A program made the translations under genes and the position numbers. Below are positions 28,373 through 37,233 of a DNA stretch of 64,000 bases, one piece after another. Origin of the DNA: Terrilactibacillus tamarindi (GTDB taxonomy: Bacteria > Bacillota > Bacilli > Bacillales > Sporolactobacillaceae). The stretch is taken from NCBI RefSeq assembly GCF_009718825.1, contig NZ_WNHB01000001.1, positions 186,001-250,000 of the forward strand, given 5' to 3'. The notes below the pieces were generated by a model. The model saw only the letters and a list, made by a program, of their open reading frames with translations. It was not told where the DNA came from and ran no database searches. Every line of letters begins with the position of its first letter. The stretch's first letter is position 1.

Positions 28373-29545
28373 CTAATGAAACATGTAGGTTCTTTTACGT
28401 GATTGAATACTTAAAGTTATTCCAATAGCCATCATACTTGTAATAATGGAGCTCCCTCCATAACTTAAAAAGGGAAGGGTGATTCCAGTAATTGGCATAA
28501 CTTGGATGGTCATTCCAATGTTCTCAAAAACCTGAAACATAAACATGCCGATGAATCCGGTAATAATATAACTTCCAAAATGATCGTGAGTAGAAATCGC
28601 CGCATGGACCATACGGTAAATTAAGATAAAATAAAGTCCAATAACAATGGAGGCACCAATAAATCCAAAACTACCTGCAATAACCGCAAAGATAAAATCT
28701 GTGTGCCCCTCAGACATATTAACAGACGTTGTATCTAGGCCGAAGTTTAACATTTGTCCTGGCCCAATGGTGTGCAGTGATTGAATTAATTGAAACCCTT
28801 GTTCATTTGAATACTTTACAGGATCTAACCAACCATAGAAACGCGCTTTTTGGTGAGATTCTAAAACATGGTCGATTAAGGTTGGAAATTTAAACCAACA
28901 AACAAAGAACATAATTACGCTAGCTATAATTGTTGATACAATCGCCAAGATGAATTGCCAACGTATTCCAGAAACTAACACAATGCAAAAAATGATAGAA
29001 AACATAACGAGAGCTGTTCCAAGGTCAGGTTGTGCTAGGACAATTAAAAAAGGCGGTCCTGATATAAGTGCAAGTTTTCCTAGTAGTACCAAATCTTCGT
29101 GAACGGTTCTAATTGGATTATTTTCATTGTGTTTAAAAATGATCGTACTCATAGATAAAGTCATAAAAATTTTCATAAACTCTGAAGGTTGCAAATTACC
29201 AATTCCGGGTATTGCATACCAACTAAGAGCACCCATGGTATCTTCTGGGTTTGCAACAAAAGGTATGGGGGCATTGAGAAATTGTTTCAAAGAAAGGCCG
29301 ATCAATAATAGCATGCAAAAACCATATAAGAACCAATGAATCTGTTTAAGGTATTCATAATCGATTAACAGGAAAAATACAAAAACAATGAATCCAAAGA
29401 AATACCATCGAATTTGGGGGGAAATAAAATGTCTTCCACCATCAGGGGCATAATACAGAGCCACAAGACTAATACAAAAAAGCAAAAAAATGATAAAGAT
29501 CATCGTATAATCAAGTTTTGAAAAAATGGATTGATGATTGTTCAT
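28373..29545 (-). CDS. SEDS-family peptidoglycan polymerase, RodA-like (copy 2)
   Basis: A 390-residue paralogue of the neighbouring gene, matching it along the whole length with closely similar stretches (for example NIGMTIQVMPITGITLPFLS is shared exactly). The catalytic HTDFIFAVIAGSFGFIG loop and the LSYGGSS signature are intact. I chose the ATG at 29545, which follows AAAAAGGAACGG and makes the N-terminus align with copy 1 (IFSKLDYT); a frame extension to 29587 lacks a ribosome site. A terminator lies after its stop, so the copies appear to be separate transcription units. Confidence 0.9.
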   Translation of the reverse strand: MNNHQSIFSKLDYTMIFIIFLLFCISLVALYYAPDGGRHFISPQIRWYFFGFIVFVFFLLIDYEYLKQIHWFLYGFCMLLLIGLSLKQFLNAPIPFVANPEDTMGALSWYAIPGIGNLQPSEFMKIFMTLSMSTIIFKHNENNPIRTVHEDLVLLGKLALISGPPFLIVLAQPDLGTALVMFSIIFCIVLVSGIRWQFILAIVSTIIASVIMFFVCWFKFPTLIDHVLESHQKARFYGWLDPVKYSNEQGFQLIQSLHTIGPGQMLNFGLDTTSVNMSEGHTDFIFAVIAGSFGFIGASIVIGLYFILIYRMVHAAISTHDHFGSYIITGFIGMFMFQVFENIGMTIQVMPITGITLPFLSYGGSSIITSMMAIGITLSIQSRKRTYMFH

Positions 29546-29859
29546 AATACCGTTCCTTTTTGCAAATAATAACTGAGTTCTATTCAATGATACCTTATGT
29601 TGAGTCAGTATGGAACGGAAATGTTTTAAAAAAAGGATCTTTTTCAGATTTTGATAATAGTTATAGTTCGTTAGATTGCCAAAACCAAATAGAAGAAATC
29701 GAATAATTCATCGTTGTAGAATTACATAATAATCGTTTTATGAAACGTATATCTTAAATTTCTGCACCTAACTAAGTCGAATGAGTGGACTTTTTGTTTT
29801 GTTTGAAAGATAATAAGAATTTCATTAGAATAGTAAAAAAATATTTGTAGGAGGAAGGT

Positions 29860-31695
29860 ATGCATTCAACAGTTACTTCGTTAGTCGTTGTATTACTCGC
29901 AGCGTTAGTTACCCCTATTTTATTAACAAAATTTAAATTAAATATTATCCCAGTCGTTGTGGCAGAAATTATCGCTGGTTTAATTATAGGAAAAAGTGGA
30001 TTTAACCTGGTTGGACATGGTGCTTGGATTGATACACTGTCAACCTTAGGATTTATATTTCTTATGTTTTTAAGTGGTGTAGAAATTGATTTTTCAGTCT
30101 TCACCTCTAGTGGAAATAAAAAGAAAGAGAAAGGTAGAAAAACCGAACCTAACGGATTAGTTATATCTAGTCTTGTGTTTCTAGCCATTCTCGTCATATC
30201 CTTTATTATTTCTGTTATTTTAGTATTGGTCAATTTAACAAGCAATTATTACTTCATGACACTCGTTATCTCTACGATTTCATTAGGCGTTGTCATGCCT
30301 ACTCTTAAAGAAGCAAAACTGATGAAAACGTCAGTGGGGCAAATCATTCTATTAATCACGGTTATCGCGGATCTCGTTACGATGGTTCTCTTGTCCGTCT
30401 TTGTCTCATTCTATGATAAAAGTTCAGGCGGAATGGGTCTCTTATTGATACTCTTTGTCGTTGGTGTTGTCATATACTTCATCGCTAAGACTTTGCGTCA
30501 CAGAACTTTTTTTGAATCTTTATCAAAAGGAACTGTGCAAATTGGGATGCGTGCCATATTTGCTCTCATTATATTGCTTGTTGGGCTATCGGAGACTGTT
30601 GGTGCTGAAAATATATTAGGAGCCTTTCTGGCCGGAGTATTAGTATCTTTATTATCCCCTAATAGGGAAATGGTTCAACAACTGGACTCGTTCGGTTACG
30701 GTTTTCTTATTCCTATTTTCTTCGTGATGATAGGGGTCGATTTAGATATTTGGAAACTATTTAGCGATTTTCATGTTCTCCTTATGATTCCTGTTTTATT
30801 TGTAGGTTTATTAGTATCTAAGTTAATTCCTGTTTTAATTCTAAAAAAATGGTATGATTGGCGAACCGTGATTGGATCAGGTTTTTTGTTGACATCAACC
30901 CTATCTCTTGTCGTGGCTGCAGCTAAAGTTGGAGAACGTATCCATGTGATAGATAATAAGATGTCTTCAGCATTAATTCTACTGGCTGTTGTTTCATGTA
31001 TTATTACGCCTGTCGTTTTCCGAAAGGTCTTTCCAAAAACAACAGTGGATAAGAAGAAACGGATTGTCTTTATTGGTGCTAACAGAATAACCTTGCCATT
31101 ATCTCTAGAAATGAATGAAGGTTCATTTGAAACAAGAATATACCATACAAAATTACAAAAGCTAGAGTCTAATGAGGATGATACCGATTTTGATGTCATC
31201 GAATTGGAAAATTACGATGAAAGAACGTTGGAAAAAGCCGGTTGTTTTGCAGCTGATATTCTTGTCGCCTCGACAGGAGTAGATGATACCAATGCTATAA
31301 TATGTAAACAGGCGAAAGAACGTGGAATTAATCGTATAGTTTCACGCATTGAAAGTCCTGAACTTATGAAAGAACTACAAGACGAAGGCATTGACACGTT
31401 TTCTACGTATTTCTCTATAAAATCCGTTTTAAAAGCGATCATCCAATCTCCTGACTTAGTCAAACTTCTAAATGAAAAAGACAATGGTCTCTATTCACTT
31501 AAAGTAAATAATAGAGAAATTGTAGGGCCGACGTTGCGTCGACTACCATTCTTAGGAGATCTTGTCGTTGTAAGAATCTATAGAGGCAGAGATTCTATTC
31601 TTCCTCAAGGTGATACTCGAATAAGAGTAGGCGACCGCTTAGTTGTAACTGGAAGTAAAGAGCATGTAGATAAACTTAGAGAGCGATTGGAATAA
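29860..31695 (+). CDS. yjbQ: CPA2 family monovalent cation/proton antiporter with RCK domains (YjbQ-like)
   Basis: A 611-residue antiporter. About twelve membrane spans (residues 1-385) include the KefB-like core motifs EIIAGLIIGKSGF and EVTVGAENILGAFLAG-like segment near residue 245. A TrkA-N/RCK_N nucleotide-binding domain starts at RIVFIGANRITLP (about residue 403) and an RCK_C domain ends the protein (about 525-611). Such proteins exchange K+ or Na+ for protons under nucleotide control. The start follows GTAGGAGGAAGG. Position between prpE and fabI fits B. subtilis yjbQ. Confidence 0.9.
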   Translation: MHSTVTSLVVVLLAALVTPILLTKFKLNIIPVVVAEIIAGLIIGKSGFNLVGHGAWIDTLSTLGFIFLMFLSGVEIDFSVFTSSGNKKKEKGRKTEPNGLVISSLVFLAILVISFIISVILVLVNLTSNYYFMTLVISTISLGVVMPTLKEAKLMKTSVGQIILLITVIADLVTMVLLSVFVSFYDKSSGGMGLLLILFVVGVVIYFIAKTLRHRTFFESLSKGTVQIGMRAIFALIILLVGLSETVGAENILGAFLAGVLVSLLSPNREMVQQLDSFGYGFLIPIFFVMIGVDLDIWKLFSDFHVLLMIPVLFVGLLVSKLIPVLILKKWYDWRTVIGSGFLLTSTLSLVVAAAKVGERIHVIDNKMSSALILLAVVSCIITPVVFRKVFPKTTVDKKKRIVFIGANRITLPLSLEMNEGSFETRIYHTKLQKLESNEDDTDFDVIELENYDERTLEKAGCFAADILVASTGVDDTNAIICKQAKERGINRIVSRIESPELMKELQDEGIDTFSTYFSIKSVLKAIIQSPDLVKLLNEKDNGLYSLKVNNREIVGPTLRRLPFLGDLVVVRIYRGRDSILPQGDTRIRVGDRLVVTGSKEHVDKLRERLE

Positions 31696-31702
31696 TAGGC
31701 AG

Positions 31703-31752
31703 GTAGGTAAATCAGGTATGAGAATGATACCTTGATTTGCCTTTTTCTTTTT
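31703..31752 (+). terminator. Terminator after the antiporter gene
   Basis: GGTAAATCA-GGTAT / ATACC-TTGATTTGCC stem with loop GAGAATG, followed by TTTTTCTTTTT. Confidence 0.85.
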
Positions 31753-32019
31753 ATAAAAAGTTTTTTAATGGATATACAATTTTGGGTCATGTATGAAGTC
31801 TTTAACTTTACACACATTTCATATAGCTAAACGATAACTCTATTTCAATTTAATTGGGAAATAAAGTAAGTCTTACCACCTTATTTCTTTGATATAGAGT
31901 CAAAAGAACTAGATTATAATTAAATGCAATCAGTGACGTTGGCAAATATCCAGACATTCGTGATATAATTGTTTTCATATGATTAATAGATTTTATGAAA
32001 GATTTCGGGAGGTAAACAA

Positions 32020-32796
32020 ATGAATTTGTCTTTAGAAGGACGTACCATCGTCGTGATGGGGGTTGCCAATAAAAGAAGTATAGCATGGGGCATTGCACAA
32101 GCACTCGATAAAGCCGGCGCAAGACTCATTTTTACATACGCCACTGAGCGATTTAAGGCAGGAATTGAAAAATTAGCGGAAACGCTAGAAAATAAAGATA
32201 GCTTATTCTACCCTTGTGATGTCACAAATGATGAAGAAATCAAATCCACTTTTTCAGCCATTAAAGATGATGTGGGTACGATCCATGGTTTAGCCCATTG
32301 TATCGCTTTTGCGAATAAAGAAGAGTTAGAAGGCGATTATTTAAATACGACACGCGATGGTTTCCTTTTAGCCCAAAATATTAGTTCTTATTCATTAACG
32401 GCCGTTGTGAAAGAAGCAAAAGAGCTAATGACTGAAGGCGGTAGTATTGTGACGATGACTTACCTTGGCGGAGAACGGGTCGTTCAAAACTACAACGTGA
32501 TGGGTGTTGCTAAAGCAAGTTTGGATGCGAGTGTTCGCTACCTTGCTAGTGATCTCGGCAAACAAAATATTCGTGTGAATGCGATATCAGCAGGTCCAAT
32601 CCGTACATTATCAGCAAAAGGAATCTCTGACTTCAATAGTGTTGTTAAGGTGATTGAAGAACGCTCACCGCTTCGTCGTACGATAACAACTGAAGATGTT
32701 GGTAACACAGCACTATTTTTAATGAGTCAGCTTGCAAGTGGCATTACGGGAGAAATTATTCACGTGGATAGTGGTTATCACGTGATTGGTATATAA
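32020..32796 (+). CDS. fabI: Enoyl-[acyl-carrier-protein] reductase (NADH)
   Basis: A 258-residue SDR enzyme that reduces enoyl-ACP in the last step of fatty-acid elongation. The divergent Rossmann motif GVANKRSIAWGIA typical of FabI, rather than the GxxxGxG of classical SDRs, is at residues 13-25. The catalytic Tyr-x6-Lys (YNVMGVAKAS) is near residue 157, and the SAGPIRTLSAKGI substrate loop follows. It is the target of triclosan and related inhibitors. The start follows CGGGAGGTAAAC. I looked for a FapR operator upstream and did not find a convincing one. Confidence 0.96.
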   Translation: MNLSLEGRTIVVMGVANKRSIAWGIAQALDKAGARLIFTYATERFKAGIEKLAETLENKDSLFYPCDVTNDEEIKSTFSAIKDDVGTIHGLAHCIAFANKEELEGDYLNTTRDGFLLAQNISSYSLTAVVKEAKELMTEGGSIVTMTYLGGERVVQNYNVMGVAKASLDASVRYLASDLGKQNIRVNAISAGPIRTLSAKGISDFNSVVKVIEERSPLRRTITTEDVGNTALFLMSQLASGITGEIIHVDSGYHVIGI

Positions 32797-32802
32797 TACA
32801 AA

Positions 32803-32838
32803 AATAAGAGCCGACTAAATATGTCGGCTCTATTTTAA
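32803..32838 (+). terminator. Terminator after fabI
   Basis: AGAGCCGAC / GTCGGCTCT stem with loop TAAATAT and a short T-rich tail. Confidence 0.88.
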
Positions 32839-32971
32839 TGTTTTGAATGGCTATTTTAATAGAGAAACAGTGCCTTGAAATTCGCACACACAGGTAACCA
32901 TGACGAGTTACCCATACATAAACATTTAAACTAACCTTAATCTAGAAAGCAAAATCTTCGAGCCGTAACGT

Positions 32972-33121
32972 TTAATTGGGTCTCCAAGTGACTTTACCAC
33001 AAGTACGGCAACCCTTCGTCTCTGGCGGATCAAAGAGAGACTTTTTAGAATTTTCTACTCTCTCTTTATAATTTTTACGTTTGGTTTTCCGATAAAGTTT
33101 TTTAACCTCATGTTTATTCAC
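32972..33121 (-). CDS. Hypothetical small basic protein with a CxxC motif
   Basis: A 49-residue frame starting at GTG (33121) with GTGAGGG ten bases upstream. The first 27 residues are dominated by Lys/Arg (KKLYRKTKRKNYKERVENS), followed by a DPPETKG turn and a single CRTC motif near residues 38-41, with an aromatic/Arg tail. A lone CxxC and basic tail suggest a zinc-knuckle-like half-site or nucleic-acid contact, but this is conjecture. It is read in the same direction as, and 72 bp downstream of, the 261-residue hypothetical gene and may be cotranscribed with it. Confidence 0.5.
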   Translation of the reverse strand: MNKHEVKKLYRKTKRKNYKERVENSKKSLFDPPETKGCRTCGKVTWRPN

Positions 33122-33193
33122 TTTAAGATAACCCTCACTTTTTAAGTTAAATTTTAACCAATTTAAGTATATTCATGATAAACGCCTTTCGTT

Positions 33194-33979
33194 TCAATAA
33201 TCATGCTTTTTTTTGGTGAACGGATTCATTTTTGTACTAGTTGACCGTTCTTTTTTGAAAGGATTAAAAGTAGTTGTTGTCATGGGTTCATTTTTAAAAG
33301 CCTGAATAGTGTCATGTTTTAATTTATTAATCCGTTTTTTCTTAGATTTTAGAGTTTGTTGAGGAGGTAAAACTGGCCACAAAAATTCAGGTTGTGTTTT
33401 AGTCGGTTTTTGGTAGGCAGCAAATGATGGATTTACTTTATTTAGTACGTGATCGACAAGATAGTTATAGGAATCTTGTTTGAATGGAGGTAGGAAAGGT
33501 AAATGTTTAGATTGGTGAAGTAAAATTAAATAGGATAGCCACTCACTCGCCAAGTAAACAGACGGACAATGGAACGTTATATGATACTTTTTATTTTGTT
33601 TAGGTATCCAGATTCCTTTATAGATAAAGCGAGATTGATTCACATTAAGGTGATAAGAGGGTATGAGACAATATTTTCTATCTGTATCTTTAATGGTCAT
33701 GAACGGCTCTGATGAGTCATTAACATAGGATGCTATCAGATCCATTTGGTCATCATTCGCTGGATAAAGACCGATCGATGTATGTTTTAAAAGATGGTTT
33801 GCTTGTGAAATTAACTCTTGATGATGAGTCTTGATAAATAAACGTTTCCCTTTGAGAGCCCCTATTATTTTATTGTCGTCTGTTAATTGAAGCCCCCAAT
33901 AGGGAAGAAGTTTAACTAATTGATCAAAGGCAGTCCTATGTAAAACGAACGGTTGATCATGAATATAAATCGTAGGCAT
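33194..33979 (-). CDS. Hypothetical protein, possibly spore-associated
   Basis: A 261-residue protein I do not recognise. It has no signal peptide or membrane segment. The first 190 residues look like a folded alpha/beta domain (starts MPTIYIHDQPFVLHRTAFDQL); the C-terminal 60 residues are basic and repetitive, with KSKKKRINKLK and three NPF/NPFxKK-type repeats (TFNPFKKERS, KMNPFTKKK). Basic, repeat-tailed proteins are common among spore coat and exosporium components, and the gene stands back-to-back with the 388-residue probable spore-surface gene in the place where B. subtilis has coat genes after fabI. The spore link is inference from position. Confidence 0.6.
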   Translation of the reverse strand: MPTIYIHDQPFVLHRTAFDQLVKLLPYWGLQLTDDNKIIGALKGKRLFIKTHHQELISQANHLLKHTSIGLYPANDDQMDLIASYVNDSSEPFMTIKDTDRKYCLIPSYHLNVNQSRFIYKGIWIPKQNKKYHITFHCPSVYLASEWLSYLILLHQSKHLPFLPPFKQDSYNYLVDHVLNKVNPSFAAYQKPTKTQPEFLWPVLPPQQTLKSKKKRINKLKHDTIQAFKNEPMTTTTFNPFKKERSTSTKMNPFTKKKHDY

Positions 33980-34130
33980 TCTTTCACCACTTTCATATTT
34001 GGTCTAAACATCATTAATTTTATTTAAAAGAATTAAGATAAGACTGGGTAAATATAGGTAAAGCTAAGCCGCTTATAATAGGTACTAGGGTAAATGGTTA
34101 AAAATTGGGCTATCAGAAGTGTGCCAATAT

Positions 34131-34150
34131 CTTGGTTATACCCATAGTAT
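34131..34150 (+). promoter_or_regulatory. Possible sporulation-type promoter of the 388-residue gene
   Basis: CATAGTAT at about 34143 resembles the sigma-E -10 element (CATACAAT), with CAATATC about 11 bp upstream as a possible -35. The spacing is shorter than consensus, so this is only a suggestion. Confidence 0.25.
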
Positions 34151-34201
34151 GTAGGGAACCAACCAACAATGATAGTTGTTGATTAGAAAGGAAGGTATGA
34201 A

Positions 34202-35368
34202 ATGGGTAACAAACATAAACCAATGCACCCTAAGGCTTCTGGCCTTCAAGATGAATGTATTCGTGTACCCAAAGTTTATGACTGGGTAACGGATAGTTTA
34301 ACAGTGAAAAAGGAACTTAGATTTACAGATGAGCAATTAGAAGACATTCAATGTGCATTAGATGACCCTTCTCGTCGTCCATTGCGTATCGTTGTCAAAA
34401 CTCCAACGGTACCTCCTTTATTTCCTATAAGTGGTAGTGAATCATCATCTTTAAAAGATAGTCAATTTTTCTGTGAACAAGTTGGAGATAAACGAGATGT
34501 AACGGTACCGATTAGTGGTGAATTTGTTGATGCTGAGCTGGTTGACTTGCTATTCACAGCAAACGTGATCGTTAAAGTTGTTGACCGTCATGGTGAAGTA
34601 GTAACTAAAATTAAAACTGATGTGACTGCTCTTGAATCGTTTGTTCTTTGCTATCCTGATGGTACTGATTTATTCTGCCGTGTATCAAAAATCTGGTCAA
34701 AACTTTCCAGTGGATCACTCATATTGAATGCTCCAGGACCAAGTCGCGTGAAATTTGAAGTTACTTTTTGCGTAGATGTACAGGTTGAAGCTGAAGTGAA
34801 GTTAGAAGTTCTTGCGAAATTCTGTACACCTCGTGGAAATGACATTGATCCAATTGAAGATCCAGATGGAAATTGCCCACCAATCGAATTTCCAAAACAA
34901 TGTCCAGATATTTTCCCTGGTAAACCATGTGACGCGGAGGCGAAAGGTGAAGCAAGTGGTGAAACTGGAGAAGATGCAACTGAAGAAGGAGTAGCAGGTA
35001 TCCTATTCGATATTTGTCCAGGAGGAGTTCTCTCAAACAGTAAATTTAAGTTTACCTTTGATGATCGATCCCGCGAGGATGGACTAAAAAGTTTTAACTT
35101 CGTAGCGACTGAATTTGATCCCGACACGTTAGAAATGGATGAAGTAAAAGGTGGAGTTAAGCTTCTTATTAGTGGCGAAGGTAAAACGGATCACGGCGAT
35201 GAGCTAGATTTCAATCTTGCTCTTGTTCAAAGCAAATACGGAGATAAATTCCAAGTACAACTTATAAAAGAACGTTCTGGACGCAAAGTGTTTGATACAG
35301 GTGTTGTTGATGTAACAGAGGGAGCTATTGTCATTGATGATAGTGAAACTGCAGATTTATCTTTCTAA
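34202..35368 (+). CDS. Hypothetical protein, probable spore-surface component
   Basis: A 388-residue acidic protein with no signal peptide. The N-terminal motif DECIRVPKVYDWVTDSL (residues 17-33) is of a kind seen in Firmicutes spore-envelope proteins. Predicted beta-rich segments follow (ANVIVKVVDRHGEVVTKIK, VKFEVTFCVDVQVEAEVKLE), with scattered cysteines and a central low-complexity linker rich in Gly/Glu/Ala (about 245-263), then a beta-rich C-terminal third (KFKFTFDDRS onward). A strong ribosome site (AGAAAGGAAGG) and its own terminator mark a single-gene unit. The role is unknown; the spore assignment rests on the motif and on location after fabI. Confidence 0.7.
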   Translation: MGNKHKPMHPKASGLQDECIRVPKVYDWVTDSLTVKKELRFTDEQLEDIQCALDDPSRRPLRIVVKTPTVPPLFPISGSESSSLKDSQFFCEQVGDKRDVTVPISGEFVDAELVDLLFTANVIVKVVDRHGEVVTKIKTDVTALESFVLCYPDGTDLFCRVSKIWSKLSSGSLILNAPGPSRVKFEVTFCVDVQVEAEVKLEVLAKFCTPRGNDIDPIEDPDGNCPPIEFPKQCPDIFPGKPCDAEAKGEASGETGEDATEEGVAGILFDICPGGVLSNSKFKFTFDDRSREDGLKSFNFVATEFDPDTLEMDEVKGGVKLLISGEGKTDHGDELDFNLALVQSKYGDKFQVQLIKERSGRKVFDTGVVDVTEGAIVIDDSETADLSF

Positions 35369-35375
35369 CATTACA

Positions 35376-35415
35376 AGAGTGAGTCAATTAAGGTAGGCTC
35401 ACTCTATTTTAATTT
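35376..35415 (+). terminator. Terminator after the 388-residue gene
   Basis: AGAGTGAG / (G)CTCACTCT stem followed by ATTTTAATTTT. Confidence 0.8.
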
Positions 35416-35433
35416 TGGATATAAACGAAGTTG

Positions 35434-35496
35434 GGTGCTGACTTATACCTTTTTTCTATAAAAGGTTATTTAGTTAGCACCTTTCATTTTTTCTTC
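35434..35496 (+). terminator. Second hairpin downstream of the 388-residue gene
   Basis: GGTGCT-GACT-..ACCTTTT / AAAAGGT..AGT-AGCACC interrupted stem (35434-35482) followed by TTTCATTTTTTC. It may be a backup terminator. The remaining 240 bp to the next gene hold no gene that I can support; CATATACTA at 35699 could be a sigma-E/K-type -10. Confidence 0.6.
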
Positions 35497-35738
35497 CATA
35501 AACAATTAATACATGCCAAGAAGTAAGGGCTTCTAATTAAATAGAGGTAAAGTAAAGATACTTAGACGAGTCACTTTTAATCTTTCAACGGGTAACCACT
35601 CTCTTCGCTATTTAAAACCTAAATGGTTCTAGACGGTGTCTGGAGTACCACTTCTTGATCAGCTTGTAATGGAATTAATCATGTTTAGCCTGAACGGTTC
35701 ATATACTATCTAAAGACCATGTTTGAGGGGGAAACGTC

Positions 35739-36701
35739 TTGGATGAAGGTAAAGAGGTCCTTAGCTATGCACGATTGGTCAATCGGCATAAATATTACAT
35801 GGAAAAATCCTTGAAATTGGAAAAGGATTTTATATTTGTTAATGAAAAGCTCCATCAATTAGAAGAAAAACTAAAAGAATCTCAAATTGAATCAGAGAAA
35901 GTTTCATCATTAAATCATGATCTTCAAAATAAATATCAAACTCTACTAAATTCTTATAATACATTAAAAGAACAATATGCAAAAGATCATGACGAACAAA
36001 TGAAGAGAATCGATGAACTTCAAAAAAATCAAAAAACCGAAGATGACCGGCAGCAAGAGGATTTATATCATCGAATTGAGGGATATGAAGCTTTATTAGC
36101 CGAGGTACAAGAGGAAATGAATGCAAAAGAGAAAGAGATTGATATATACAAGAGACGGATGGCGATTTTGGAAAAAAGATTAAAAGCAAATGGAGACAGG
36201 ATAATAAAAGAAAGGCCACAAGAAATAACCAGCACACCAAAACAATCAAAAGTCAGAGCCATGGTTTACACAGACTATGCCATTATTTTTGGAGAGAAAA
36301 AAACAATCATCCGAGGAGACCTCATTATTGAAAATATAGGTTTAGAATCACTTAGTAACCCGATTATCTGTTTTAGATTTTATCCTGGCGATGCAGCCCT
36401 GTTGAAGGGGCATATAAGCGATGCTAATGACATTGATGTCAATGGTCTGGACCAGGAGGATGAAGTGAGATGGGTATTCCTTGAAAATGAGTGGTCTGAA
36501 GAAGCAAGAGAGAGAGGTGAAATATGGATTCATCCTTTAAAACCTCTTTCACTCGCTTCGAATGAAACACTAAAAGTATCCGATTTTCAAATTCCAATAG
36601 AAAATGAGTATAACGATCATGTATCGATAGAGTGTTTTGTTTTTTTTCAAGATAATCATTATAAAGTAAAAAGCGCAAATCAAATTCTTATTAATGTCTA
36701 A
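35739..36701 (+). CDS. Hypothetical coiled-coil protein with C-terminal beta domain
   Basis: A 320-residue protein with two parts. Residues ~15-150 form a long heptad-rich coiled coil full of Glu/Lys/Gln/Leu. Residues ~168-320 look like a single beta-sandwich domain with VRAMVYTDYAIIFGEKKT at its start and a Trp/acidic loop near ENEWSEEARERG. No membrane segment or signal. Translation starts at TTG (35739) after GAGGGGG. It is 74 bp upstream of a small acidic/His-rich gene and follows the probable spore-surface gene. I do not recognise the family; a structural role in the spore coat or basal layer is a guess from context. Confidence 0.7.
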   Translation: MDEGKEVLSYARLVNRHKYYMEKSLKLEKDFIFVNEKLHQLEEKLKESQIESEKVSSLNHDLQNKYQTLLNSYNTLKEQYAKDHDEQMKRIDELQKNQKTEDDRQQEDLYHRIEGYEALLAEVQEEMNAKEKEIDIYKRRMAILEKRLKANGDRIIKERPQEITSTPKQSKVRAMVYTDYAIIFGEKKTIIRGDLIIENIGLESLSNPIICFRFYPGDAALLKGHISDANDIDVNGLDQEDEVRWVFLENEWSEEARERGEIWIHPLKPLSLASNETLKVSDFQIPIENEYNDHVSIECFVFFQDNHYKVKSANQILINV

Positions 36702-36775
36702 GTAGGTGTATGTCTATATCAAATACAACTGAGCTGCATATAGTGAAAGTGACCTAAAAAAAGGAGGAACTTGAC

Positions 36776-37012
36776 ATGTCAGAAGAAAAGCATAAACCCA
36801 AAACAATCCATGTTGATACTCTTCGTATTGTTGCTGATAAAGTGATCATTGAACATAAGTCCGATCAACCTAGTCATCATGAACCCCATTCAAGTCGTGT
36901 AGATAACGAAGAGCCTATTATGAGGGATTTTTGGGGATTTCCGATTCCACGCTATGAATCACACCATGAAGCTGAAACAGAAAGTGATGAATCGTCATCT
37001 AAAAAGCAATAG
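36776..37012 (+). CDS. Hypothetical small hydrophilic His-rich protein
   Basis: A 78-residue protein with a strong ribosome site (AAAAAGGAGGAACTTGAC). It begins with a hydrophilic leader, then a predicted beta segment (TIHVDTLRIVADKVIIEH), a His/Ser/Pro-rich middle, FWGFPIPRYES near residue 48, and a Glu/Ser-rich tail. No membrane segment. It is the last gene of the 34-37 kb hypothetical cluster and is probably cotranscribed with the coiled-coil gene. Small His-rich proteins of this kind are frequent in spore coats; the function is unknown. Confidence 0.65.
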   Translation: MSEEKHKPKTIHVDTLRIVADKVIIEHKSDQPSHHEPHSSRVDNEEPIMRDFWGFPIPRYESHHEAETESDESSSKKQ

Positions 37013-37104
37013 GCATTTTAATATATGAAGCATGAAAGATCAAACAGAGCAATCGTGATTGCTCTGTTATTTCTCCCTTAATTTTATCAATTATAGACGG
37101 ATAA

Positions 37105-37206
37105 CTTGTCCGCATCAACAGCGAGTATTGACTCCCACCTTAAGACAAGGAGCGTAACCAAGCATTCTATGTTGGTGATAATGAATACATCCACTAATTG
37201 AAGCTT
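37105..37206 (+). repeat. Dispersed hairpin repeat, short copy (F)
   Basis: CTTGTCCGC..ACAGCGAGTATTGACTCCCACCT at the left and CCACTAATTGAAGCTTT at the right, with unrelated or decayed sequence in the middle. It lies 28 bp before the intact copy at 37234 in the same orientation. Confidence 0.5.
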
Positions 37207-37233
37207 TATCTGTTTAATAAAATATAATTTTAG

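Noticed and set aside
29772-30245. 157-codon antisense frame across the start of the antiporter gene
   Set aside because: The sense gene has full-length homology features; the antisense frame has no ribosome site or domain.
31800-32019. FapR operator upstream of fabI
   Set aside because: No sequence close to the 17-bp FapR palindrome was found; only AT-rich partial symmetry.
34651-35127. Long antisense frames (158 and 91 codons) within the 388-residue gene
   Set aside because: Ser/Leu-rich shadows of a coding strand with a clear ribosome site, start and terminator.
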